Source: Methanomicrobiales archaeon | Lineage (GTDB): Archaea > Halobacteriota > Methanomicrobia > Methanomicrobiales > Methanospirillaceae | Assembly (NCBI GenBank): GCA_013415575.1 | Contig: JAAEES010000127.1 | Span: forward strand, 1-7,521 | Length of the DNA stretch: 7,521 bases | Direction of reading: 5' to 3' | Shown here: positions 1 through 5,404 of the stretch, piece after piece | Layout: each line of letters begins with the position of its first letter | How positions within the stretch are numbered: the first letter of the stretch is position 1 | Position numbers and translations under genes: made by a program | Notes under the pieces: generated by a model | Told to the model about the DNA's origin: nothing | The model's database searches: none | What the model saw: only the letters and a program-made list of their open reading frames with translations

Positions 1-318
1 ATGGGGAAGAAGGCAGGATACTTCAATTTCCTCACCCACATCACTCCGGACTGCGACTGCGTGGGCTGGAGTGACGCGCCAGTGGTCCCGGACATCGGCA
101 TCCTTGCCTCCCGGGATCCGGTGGCCATCGATGCAGCCTCGTTTGACCTGGTCAACCGTCAGGCAGGTCTGAAGAATTCCTTCCTGAAACGGAACTTCGG
201 GGAGGGGGAAGACAAGTTCCGGGGTATGCGCATAAGCACCGATGGCTACCGGCAGATCCGGTATGCCGAGGAGATCGGACTCGGCTCAGCCTCGTACCGG
301 CTGGTCGAGACCGGGTGA
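1..318 (+). CDS. DUF362 domain protein, C-terminal part (5' end outside window)
   Basis: The 105 visible residues resemble the C-terminal part of DUF362 proteins, a family often fused to or linked with 4Fe-4S ferredoxin domains and of unsettled biochemical role. Seen directly: a YFNFL segment, then TPDCDCVGWSD at about residues 16-26, a VPDIGILASRDPVAIDAASFDLV stretch (residues 29-51, hallmark of the family end, with the ASRDPVAID core) and a short tail ending in TGA at 316-318. The frame is open to the first base of the window. I therefore read the ATG at position 1 as an internal methionine: whole DUF362 proteins are several times longer and the conserved region begins immediately. The two cysteines of the CDC motif could bind metal, but that is inference. 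It is followed by a 213-bp gap before the next gene, so it is probably the last gene of its own transcript. Confidence 0.78.
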   Translation: MGKKAGYFNFLTHITPDCDCVGWSDAPVVPDIGILASRDPVAIDAASFDLVNRQAGLKNSFLKRNFGEGEDKFRGMRISTDGYRQIRYAEEIGLGSASYRLVETG

Positions 319-361
319 ACAATTTTATTATCCCCTGAAGGATTCTACCCCCAATCTGCAC

Positions 362-380
362 TTTTTCCTGAAAATCAGGA
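362..380 (+). terminator. possible terminator of the DUF362 gene
   Basis: A run of five T (362-366) lies 44 bp after the DUF362 stop and is fused to a perfect 6-bp hairpin, TCCTGA-AAA-TCAGGA (366-380). Archaeal termination relies mainly on oligo-T in the non-template strand, so the T-run alone could serve. The hairpin lies after the T-run rather than before it, so this is not a bacterial-type arrangement. Weak call. Confidence 0.3.
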
Positions 381-428
381 GGGTTCCATACGCTTCCCGA
401 CCACAACGGTTATAAGTGGGCGGAAGGC

Positions 429-453
429 AAGCGCTTATAAGCGTTCAAAAGCG
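429..453 (+). repeat. three AAGCG words in 10-bp phase, with a 12-bp palindrome
   Basis: AAGCG occurs at 429-433, 439-443 and 449-453, exactly one helical turn apart. The first two frame a perfect 12-bp palindrome, CGCTTATAAGCG (432-443), whose centre is also the best TATA candidate for the gene downstream. Same-face spacing and overlap with the TATA element fit a binding site for a regulator that competes with TBP, but no regulator can be named from the sequence. Confidence 0.45.
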
Positions 454-462
454 AGATTAATG
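434..462 (+). promoter_or_regulatory. likely promoter of the glutamate-synthase-like gene
   Basis: CTTATAAG at 434-441 is a TATA-like box A. About 25 bp downstream of its centre is ATG at 460-462, a fit to the methanogen start-site signal, giving a leader of roughly 70 nt before the ATG at 532. A second TTATAAG (410-416) could drive a start near 438. The ATG at 460 would then sit at the transcript start and is unlikely to be the start codon. Confidence 0.5.
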
Positions 463-496
463 TTGCGTTTGGGAGGACAGGAACCCAAACATACCT

Positions 497-509
497 TGAA
501 AATTTTTCA
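497..509 (+). repeat. small palindrome in the leader (TGAAAA-T-TTTTCA)
   Basis: A perfect inverted repeat of 6+6 bp around a single T lies in the predicted 5' leader, 22 bp ahead of the start codon. As RNA the single-base loop would force a shorter stem, so a DNA-binding site is at least as likely as an RNA hairpin. It may also be chance in AT-rich sequence. Confidence 0.3.
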
Positions 510-519
510 CAAAGAGCAC

Positions 520-525
520 AAGGAG
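520..525 (+). promoter_or_regulatory. ribosome binding site that sets the start at 532
   Basis: AAGGAG, 6 nt ahead of ATG 532, is a strong Shine-Dalgarno match. The alternative in-frame ATG at 460 has no such site and adds 24 residues (MLRLGGQEPK...) that do not look like the family. Confidence 0.8.
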
Positions 526-531
526 AACACT

Positions 532-2121
532 ATGAACCTCAGACAGCCCAATGGCAATGAAGCTACCAGCACGACAAACCGTTCACGCGACGTCGTGCCG
601 ATGTCTGGTATCTGCACCCGTTGTATTGACGGATGCAAGGGAAGCTGCGAGATCTGGCTCTCATCGTTCCGCGGCCGGGAAGTCCTCTACCCGGGTCCGT
701 TTGGAGAGATAACCGCGGGTGCGGACAAGAACTATCCTATCGATTACTCCCACCTGAATATCCAGGGATATGCGATGGGTGCCAAGGGGCTCCCGGAAGG
801 CACCGAGATCGGCCCGGACACGGCGGTATTCTACAACGTCGATACTGAGACCGAGTACGGCTGGGACAAGAAAGTGAAAATGCGCCTCCCCATCTTTACC
901 GGCGCACTCGGTTCGACCGATATTGCACGGATCAACTGGGAGCACTTCGCTATCGGTGCAGCCATCTCCGGGATCACCATCGTATGCGGCGAGAATGTCT
1001 GTGGTGTCGACCCTGAACTGCAGCTCGACAACAAGGGCAAGGTTAAGAAGTCCCCCGAGATGGACCGGCGTATCGACATCTACAAGAAGTTCTGGGAAGG
1101 CTACGGCGAGATGCTCGTCCAGCTCAATGTCGAGGATACCCGGCTCGGGACCGCCGAGTACGTTTCATCCAAGCACAACCTGGACACCATCGAGCTCAAG
1201 TGGGGGCAGGGGGCCAAATGCATTGGTGGAGAGATCAAGGTCAGGTCCCTTGACCGCGCTATCGAGCTCAAGAAGCGCGGGTATATCGTCCTGCCCGATC
1301 CCACCCGGCCGGACATGCAGGTTGCCTTCAAGCAGGGTGCGATCAAGGAGTTTGAGCGCCACTCCCGCCTCGGCTTTGTCTCGAAGGAAGGATTCCTCGA
1401 TGAAGTCGACCGTCTCCGCGACATCGGGTTCTCCCGGGTTACCCTCAAGACCGGTGCCTATTCCGCCGTTGAACTGGCCATGGCCATCCGGTATTCTGCC
1501 GAGGCAAAGATCGATTTCCTCACCATCGACGGAGCCCCAGGAGGAACCGGCATGAGCCCCTGGCCGATGATGAATGAGTGGGGTATCCCGACCTTCTACA
1601 TCCAGTCCCTCGCCTACGAGTACTGCGAACTCCTGAAGAAGCGCGGCATCAGGGTACCCGATATCGCTATTGCCGGTGGATTCTCCGATGAGCCGAATGT
1701 ATTCAAGGCTATCGCCATGGGAAGCCCGTATGTCAAGGCCGTCTGCATGGGTCGTGGCCTCATGATACCGGGAATGGTCGGAAAGAACATCGCAAAGTGG
1801 ATCAAGGACGGCGACCTCCCGAAGACCGTCTCCAAGTACGGAACCGTGCCTGAGGAAATCTTTGTCACCTACGAGGAACTCAAGGAGAAGTACGGCACCA
1901 AGTTCAAGGAAATCCCGATGGGTGCCATTGGCATCTATACTTATGCGCAGAAGTTCAGGACAGGCCTCCAGCAGATCATGGCCGGAAGCAGGAACTTCAC
2001 CCTGAAGTCACTCTCCCGGGACGACCTGATGGCGCTTACCGAAGAGGCGTCGAAGGTCTCGGGCATACCCTACGTCATGGACGCCTACGCAGACGAGGCG
2101 TTGACGGTTCTGCTCGACTGA
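532..2121 (+). CDS. FMN-binding glutamate synthase domain protein (archaeal stand-alone type)
   Basis: A 529-residue cytoplasmic protein of the glutamate synthase FMN/TIM-barrel family, which in full-length enzymes uses ammonia and reducing equivalents to turn 2-oxoglutarate into glutamate. Seen: an N-terminal cysteine cluster CTRCIDGCKGSC (C28, C31, C35, C39); GQGAK at 225-229, matching the family QGAK motif; DGAPGGTGMSP at 333-343, matching the family GGTG-SP loop; and AGGFSDEPNVFKAIAMGS from A381, matching the end-of-barrel phosphate-binding segment. There is no glutamine amidotransferase domain, so the length is about a third of the bacterial large subunit. The three cysteines that hold the 3Fe-4S cluster after the barrel in canonical enzymes are missing: only C405 is found there. 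Extra cysteines occur at C152, C157 and C230. Family membership is secure; the exact reaction and electron donor are not. The gene appears monocistronic, with its own promoter and terminator. Confidence 0.9.
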   Translation: MNLRQPNGNEATSTTNRSRDVVPMSGICTRCIDGCKGSCEIWLSSFRGREVLYPGPFGEITAGADKNYPIDYSHLNIQGYAMGAKGLPEGTEIGPDTAVFYNVDTETEYGWDKKVKMRLPIFTGALGSTDIARINWEHFAIGAAISGITIVCGENVCGVDPELQLDNKGKVKKSPEMDRRIDIYKKFWEGYGEMLVQLNVEDTRLGTAEYVSSKHNLDTIELKWGQGAKCIGGEIKVRSLDRAIELKKRGYIVLPDPTRPDMQVAFKQGAIKEFERHSRLGFVSKEGFLDEVDRLRDIGFSRVTLKTGAYSAVELAMAIRYSAEAKIDFLTIDGAPGGTGMSPWPMMNEWGIPTFYIQSLAYEYCELLKKRGIRVPDIAIAGGFSDEPNVFKAIAMGSPYVKAVCMGRGLMIPGMVGKNIAKWIKDGDLPKTVSKYGTVPEEIFVTYEELKEKYGTKFKEIPMGAIGIYTYAQKFRTGLQQIMAGSRNFTLKSLSRDDLMALTEEASKVSGIPYVMDAYADEALTVLLD

Positions 2122-2127
2122 TATCCG

Positions 2128-2156
2128 GTGCGGATTATTCCGCCCGCACTTTTTTT
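2128..2156 (+). terminator. hairpin and T-run terminator of the glutamate-synthase-like gene
   Basis: GTGCGG (2128-2133) pairs with CCGCAC (2144-2149) across a 10-nt loop and is followed at once by seven T (2150-2156). It starts 6 bp after the stop codon. The second arm and the T-run lie inside the last codons of the convergent minus-strand gene, whose stop is at 2135-2137, so one sequence serves both genes. Confidence 0.65.
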
Positions 2157-3301
2157 GAACCATTCGGAGAAAAGGCGTCGACAAGGTTCCGGGTTATCCG
2201 GGCGCCAAGTGACGGAGGGAGTGACTCGAGCCAGAGGAAGAACCCCACCCGTGACGGCGTGTAGCGTTCGAACTTGAAGTTACCGTCGCCGTTCTGCACC
2301 ATCTTGAGGTACTCCTGCTTGCGCCGCTGCCGCAGGTATACGATCGCCTCGTATCCCGGGAGATCGGTGGCCAGGATGGCTTTTGAGTACCTGTTCATGA
2401 TCTCACGGTAATCGATTTCCTGGCCCCGGATCAGGAACTGGTGATCCCGGCAGAGTGAACGGATCGCAGAGGGGTAGAGGCCGCCATACAGGATCTTTTT
2501 CACCAGCCGGCTGGTTCCGTTGGTGATATCCGGAAGACCCCCCTCGGGAGAGGAGACTCGGTCGAACACACGTGCCCGTTCCTCTTCATGGTAGGTCTCA
2601 TAGGAAAATTTTTCCCGGAGCGGTATCTCGTGGGCGAGCACCAGGCTCTGGTGCTGCGGAGGCCGGCACAACCGTTCCTTTGATCGGTTTGGGTGGAGAT
2701 ATGACTTGATCTCTTCGCACGAAGCGGTCTGGATGTTGACCGTCTTCGGTGTCTTCAGAAGCCTCCTTCCCACAACGTAGTTGGTCACGTCAAACGAGGA
2801 GATGAGGAGGAACGGAACCTGCCGCTGGTCGAACATGTACCCGAGGAGTGCGCGCTTGTAGGCGATCTCCTTCTCAAACTCTTTCATGTCCGATGCGGAG
2901 GTAACCACCTCGGCAAAGGTTACCTGGTCATTGTTATCGATAAGCAGAAGGTCGAATTCGGCGAGATCCTGCCCGTTTCCCCGAACGGTGATGTCTCCAC
3001 ACCGGGAATAGTAGAGCCCGTTTTGCCCGAGCCTTATCTTCTGGCGTGCCTGCCGGGGCACATCCATCCCCTTCAGCGCAAGCCGATGTATCTCGTCCGT
3101 TTCGAGTGACATCGTGCGAAACATCTCGTAGATGATGGCCTCATACCAGCGGCCCTCGGCAGTCCTCATCTTCTCGATCTCGGGGGAGAAGAGCCGTGAG
3201 CGCTCAAGACTTGAGAGGTGTCTCGTGGCATTGAGCGCCATGCGCTCATCGGGTTGAAATGAGGAAAGGTTCTTTTTAAGCCACGAGGTGATTTCCGCCA
3301 T
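2135..3301 (-). CDS. uncharacterised 388-residue protein, possible degenerate PD-(D/E)xK nuclease-like core
   Basis: I do not recognise this protein as a named family. It is soluble, rather basic, with no signal peptide or membrane segment. Residues 115-135 read EFDLLLIDNNDQVTFAEVVTS, a pattern of strand, acidic turn and strand seen in PD-(D/E)xK nuclease folds: D117, then E131 fourteen residues later, but with V133 where the usual lysine stands. K149 in the following helix (YKRALLGYMF) could substitute, as is known in some families of this fold, and E54 in an earlier helix (RWYEAIIYEM) could be the extra acidic residue. The C-terminal half (about 230-388) has no motif I can name. The start at 3301 is preferred: no Shine-Dalgarno is present, but a TATA-like element at the right distance suggests a leaderless transcript. 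It converges on the glutamate-synthase-like gene and diverges from the tRNA/RNA polymerase block, so context gives no function. Confidence 0.82.
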   Translation of the reverse strand: MAEITSWLKKNLSSFQPDERMALNATRHLSSLERSRLFSPEIEKMRTAEGRWYEAIIYEMFRTMSLETDEIHRLALKGMDVPRQARQKIRLGQNGLYYSRCGDITVRGNGQDLAEFDLLLIDNNDQVTFAEVVTSASDMKEFEKEIAYKRALLGYMFDQRQVPFLLISSFDVTNYVVGRRLLKTPKTVNIQTASCEEIKSYLHPNRSKERLCRPPQHQSLVLAHEIPLREKFSYETYHEEERARVFDRVSSPEGGLPDITNGTSRLVKKILYGGLYPSAIRSLCRDHQFLIRGQEIDYREIMNRYSKAILATDLPGYEAIVYLRQRRKQEYLKMVQNGDGNFKFERYTPSRVGFFLWLESLPPSLGARITRNLVDAFSPNGSKKVRAE

Positions 3302-3339
3302 AAAAACTATACAATTATTTATTCCTTTTGGTTAAATAA
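3302..3339 (-). promoter_or_regulatory. promoter of the minus-strand gene, near-leaderless
   Basis: Read on the minus strand, TTATTTAA (3339-3332) is a TATA-like box with its centre about 25-28 bp from a start around 3307-3310. That leaves only some 6-9 nt before the ATG at 3301, consistent with the lack of a Shine-Dalgarno sequence there. Confidence 0.45.
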
Positions 3340-3355
3340 GTACCCTCCACGGAAG

Positions 3356-3405
3356 GTTCAGGAAAAGAACAGGAACGGGGCGAATAAAAGCCCGGATCCC
3401 TGAAC
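3356..3405. repeat. nested inverted repeats in the divergent intergenic region
   Basis: GTTCAGG (3356-3362) pairs with CCTGAAC (3399-3405). Inside it, GGGC (3378-3381) pairs with GCCC (3390-3393) around an 8-nt AT-rich loop. The block lies upstream of both divergent promoters, so it is more likely protein-bound DNA than a transcribed hairpin. No small reading frame or known RNA was seen in it. Confidence 0.35.
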
Positions 3406-3422
3406 AACCGAATACGTTATAA

Positions 3423-3460
3423 AAATATATTTATATAGTTTTCTCGCATTGTAATAATGC
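3423..3460 (+). promoter_or_regulatory. strong box A/box B promoter for tRNA-Lys and the RNA polymerase operon
   Basis: AAATATATTTATATA (3423-3437) matches the methanogen stable-RNA box A form AAA-N-N-TTTATATA apart from two extra bases in the spacer. ATGC at 3457-3460 fits the start-site element, with G3459 about 25 bp from the centre of TTTATATA. The primary transcript would then have a roughly 20-nt leader before the tRNA. This is the only good promoter before rpoH. Confidence 0.8.
3446..3460 (+). repeat. inverted repeat across the tRNA/operon start site
   Basis: GCATT (3446-3450) and AATGC (3456-3460) are perfect inverted repeats around a 5-bp centre, GTAAT. The right arm contains the predicted start base. 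A dimeric repressor site overlapping initiation is possible; so is coincidence, since the right arm includes the expected ATGC element. Confidence 0.35.
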
Positions 3461-3478
3461 TGTACGGTGCGCTAGGGT

Positions 3479-3552
3479 GGGCTTGTAGCTCAGTTAGGTA
3501 GAGCGCCTGGCTTTTAACCAGGTGGTCGGGGGTTCAAATCCCTCCGGGCCCG
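3479..3552 (+). tRNA. tRNA-Lys(UUU)
   Basis: A complete 74-nt cloverleaf. Acceptor GGGCTTG (3479-3485) pairs with CGGGCCC (3545-3551), including two G-U pairs, and the discriminator is G3552. The D stem is GCTC/GAGC (3488-3491, 3501-3504). The anticodon stem CCTGG/CCAGG (3506-3510, 3518-3522) encloses loop CTTTTAA, with anticodon TTT at 3513-3515, reading lysine AAA/AAG. The T arm GGGGG/CCCTC (3528-3532, 3540-3544) has loop TTCAAAT. CCA is not encoded, so it must be added after transcription, as is usual in archaea. No intron is present. rpoH starts 26 bp after the end, with its ribosome binding site inside that gap, and no T-run separates them, so the tRNA is probably cut out of a longer mRNA by RNase P and RNase Z. 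Confidence 0.97.
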
Positions 3553-3578
3553 CTGTCTCTTGTGAAGGGGGGAAGTGC

Positions 3579-3830
3579 GTGAGCACCAGATTGAATGTAC
3601 TGGCCCATACCATGGTGCCCGATCACCAGATCATGAACGAGGAAGAGGAAGCCGGGTTACTCTCCCTCTACAACATCACCAGTGAGCAACTGCCAAAAAT
3701 GTATCATGATGATCCCGCGGTCAAGACCATCGGCGCAAAAATAGGAGATGTCGTGCGGACCATCCGCGACAGTCACACAGCCGGGAGAGCAGAATCGTAC
3801 CGGCTGGTTGTGAAGCGGCCGAAAAAGTAA
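3579..3830 (+). CDS. rpoH: DNA-directed RNA polymerase subunit H
   Basis: This 83-residue protein is archaeal RpoH, the counterpart of the C-terminal domain of eukaryotic RPB5. It sits in the lower jaw of RNA polymerase near downstream DNA. The whole family pattern is present: LNVLAHTMVPDHQIMNEEEE (residues 5-24, family form N-L-H-x-L-V-P-x-H), YNITSEQLPKMYHDDPAVKTIGAKIGDVVR (31-60) and a C-terminal TAGRAESYRLVV (67-78). The start is GTG 3579, preceded by an AAGGGGGGA Shine-Dalgarno sequence (3565-3573). An upstream in-frame ATG at 3522 lies inside the tRNA anticodon arm and is excluded, and ATG 3612 would cut into the conserved N-terminus. The short C-terminal tail RPKK is basic. It is the first protein gene of the RNA polymerase operon, and its stop is followed at once by the rpoB2 ribosome binding site. 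Confidence 0.96.
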   Translation: MSTRLNVLAHTMVPDHQIMNEEEEAGLLSLYNITSEQLPKMYHDDPAVKTIGAKIGDVVRTIRDSHTAGRAESYRLVVKRPKK

Positions 3831-3844
3831 GGGGGGAGCTGATC
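3831..3844 (+). promoter_or_regulatory. extended ribosome binding site before rpoB2
   Basis: GGGGGGAGCTGATC directly follows the rpoH stop. It matches the archaeal anti-Shine-Dalgarno complement GGAGGTGATC with one mismatch (C at 3839). There is no ATG, GTG or TTG in frame at usable distance. The in-frame codons that follow it are ATT 3845 and CTG 3848, which makes these the start candidates. Confidence 0.75.
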
Positions 3845-3847
3845 ATT

Positions 3848-5404
3848 CTGATAGACAGGAGCATATTATCAAGGGCATATTTTTCCCGTGAGCATGTTGC
3901 GCGCCACCAACTTGACTCATACAACAATTTTCTCAAATCCAATCTCCAGAAAGTGGTCAATGAGCAGCGGATTATCGAGACCGATATCGAGATCCGGGGA
4001 AAGAGCAACGAACCGGTATGGGTCGAGCTCGGAAAGATCGAGGTCAAAAAACCGAGGGTGCGGGAGGCGGATGGATCGCAGGGAGATCTCTTCCCCAGTG
4101 AGGCACGTCTGCGCAACCTGACATACGCAGCACCAATCATGCTCGAGCTGACCCTTGTCCAGGGTGAAGACCGGCAGGAGCCGGTGGTCACCACCATCGG
4201 GCAGCTCCCCATCATGGTCGGTTCGGCATCCTGCAACCTCTACGGGATGAATGACGAAGAGCGGGTCTCCCATGGTGAAGATCCGTTCGATCCCGGCGGC
4301 TATTTCATTGTGAACGGCACCGAGCGAGTGCTGATGACTCTCGAGGATCTTGCCTCGAACAAGATCATGACCGAGTTCACCGAGCGCTACAATGAACGCA
4401 TCTACGTGGCAAAGGTCTTCTCGCAGTTCCGGGGATACCGTGCGCTCGTGGTCGTGGAGCGGAACCGCAAGAACCTCCTCGAGGTATCGTTCCCCTCGGT
4501 CGCAGGCCACCTCCGCTTCGTCGACCTGATGCGGGCACTCGGGATGGTGAGCGACCACGAGGTCGTGAATGGTGTCTCCACCGATGAGGATATTCTCACA
4601 TTCATGATGCAGAACCTCGAAGAGAGCGAATGTGACGATGTCGAAGGGGGCATCATGTATGTGGGCAAGAAGCTTGCTCCCAACCAGACCCGGGACTACC
4701 AGCGCAAACGGGCTGAATTCGTGCTTGACAACTACCTGCTGCCGCACCTCAACTACCTGATGCCGGTCACTCTCAAGGAGGGTGACGAGGGGTACCGGGA
4801 GGCGGTCGCGGAAGTGAGGCTGGCCAAGGCCCATTTCCTCGGGCGGATGGCCGAGGCCTGTTTCGACCTGGTGCTGAACAAGCGCCGGATCGATGACAAG
4901 GACCATTACTCGAACAAGCGGCTGAAACTCGCCGGCGATCTCATGGAAGATCTCTTCCGGATCTCGCTGAACCGGCTGACCCGGGATATCAAGTACCAGC
5001 TGGAGCGGGCGAGCATGCGTCACCGTGACCTCTCCATCGGTACTGCAGTACGGGCTGATGTTCTGACCGAGCGACTCCTGCATCCCCTGGCAACCGGGAA
5101 CTGGGTCGGCGGGAGAACAGGGGTCTCCCAGCTGCTCGATCGTATCGATCACATGAGCGTCCTCTCCCACCTGCGGAGGGTGATCTCCCCGCTCTCCCGG
5201 TCACAGCCGCATTTCGAGGCCCGTGATCTGCACCCCACCCAGTGGGGCCGGATCTGTCCGAGCGAGACTCCGGAAGGTCCGAACTGTGGACTGGTCAAGA
5301 ACTTTGCACAGATGGTGGAGATCAGCCGGGGTGTCCATGACGAAGAGGAAGTGGTGCGGATGCTGTACAACCTCGGCGTTGAGCATATCCGGGGTGATGC
5401 GTGA
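3848..5404 (+). CDS. rpoB2: DNA-directed RNA polymerase subunit B'' (N-terminal half of the beta-like subunit)
   Basis: RpoB'' is the N-terminal half of the split archaeal B subunit, equivalent to the front part of bacterial beta and eukaryotic RPB2; with B' it forms one side of the catalytic cleft. Starting at CTG 3848 the product is 518 residues. It opens IDRSILSRAYFSREHVARHQ, then DSYNNFLKSNLQK, matching the family N-terminus. Further motifs are VREADGS with EARLRNLTYAAP, DPGGYFIVNGTER (148-160), NWVGGRTGVSQ, SPLSRSQPHFEARDLHPTQW from S447, and SETPEGPNCGL (472-482), the last two being the fork/rifampicin-region equivalents. The first ordinary start in frame, GTG 3953, would remove 35 conserved residues and lacks a suitable ribosome binding site, so I reject it. 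The exact codon (ATT 3845, CTG 3848 or neighbours) is uncertain. The gene ends with TGA overlapping the rpoB1 ATG by one base, suggesting translational coupling. Confidence 0.95.
   Translation: MIDRSILSRAYFSREHVARHQLDSYNNFLKSNLQKVVNEQRIIETDIEIRGKSNEPVWVELGKIEVKKPRVREADGSQGDLFPSEARLRNLTYAAPIMLELTLVQGEDRQEPVVTTIGQLPIMVGSASCNLYGMNDEERVSHGEDPFDPGGYFIVNGTERVLMTLEDLASNKIMTEFTERYNERIYVAKVFSQFRGYRALVVVERNRKNLLEVSFPSVAGHLRFVDLMRALGMVSDHEVVNGVSTDEDILTFMMQNLEESECDDVEGGIMYVGKKLAPNQTRDYQRKRAEFVLDNYLLPHLNYLMPVTLKEGDEGYREAVAEVRLAKAHFLGRMAEACFDLVLNKRRIDDKDHYSNKRLKLAGDLMEDLFRISLNRLTRDIKYQLERASMRHRDLSIGTAVRADVLTERLLHPLATGNWVGGRTGVSQLLDRIDHMSVLSHLRRVISPLSRSQPHFEARDLHPTQWGRICPSETPEGPNCGLVKNFAQMVEISRGVHDEEEVVRMLYNLGVEHIRGDA
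5391..5398 (+). promoter_or_regulatory. ribosome binding site of rpoB1, inside rpoB2
   Basis: GGGGTGAT within the last codons of rpoB2 matches the GGTGAT part of the anti-Shine-Dalgarno complement. It lies 5 nt before ATG 5404 but only 2 nt before GTG 5401, which favours the ATG. Confidence 0.65.

Noticed and set aside
460..531. In-frame N-terminal extension of the glutamate-synthase-like protein from ATG 460
   Set aside because: It lacks a Shine-Dalgarno sequence, lies at the predicted transcription start, and the added 24 residues do not resemble the family. ATG 532 has AAGGAG at ideal spacing.
319..531. NrpR nitrogen-repressor operator (GGAA-N6-TTCC) upstream of the glutamate-synthase-like gene
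   Set aside because: GGAA and TTCC words occur, but never in the required order and spacing.
923..1555. Open frame of 210 codons overlapping the glutamate-synthase-like gene in another frame
   Set aside because: Its low-complexity Ser/Arg/Pro composition is typical of an out-of-frame reading of GC-rich coding DNA.
3479..3552. tRNA-Lys as an attachment site for an integrated element carrying the minus-strand gene
   Set aside because: No integrase and no repeated tRNA 3' segment are found in the window. The tRNA 3' side leads directly into the RNA polymerase operon.
3522..3578. rpoH starting at ATG 3522
   Set aside because: This start lies within the tRNA-Lys anticodon arm. GTG 3579 has its own ribosome binding site and gives the usual RpoH length.
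3830..3953. Frameshift at the start of rpoB2
   Set aside because: The conserved N-terminus reads continuously in one frame from about 3845 to beyond 3953. Only the start codon is missing, not the frame.
3917..5170. Long open frame of 417 codons on the minus strand opposite rpoB2
   Set aside because: It is the antisense shadow of GC-rich rpoB2 codons. The plus strand carries unmistakable RpoB'' motifs, and the antisense product resembles nothing.
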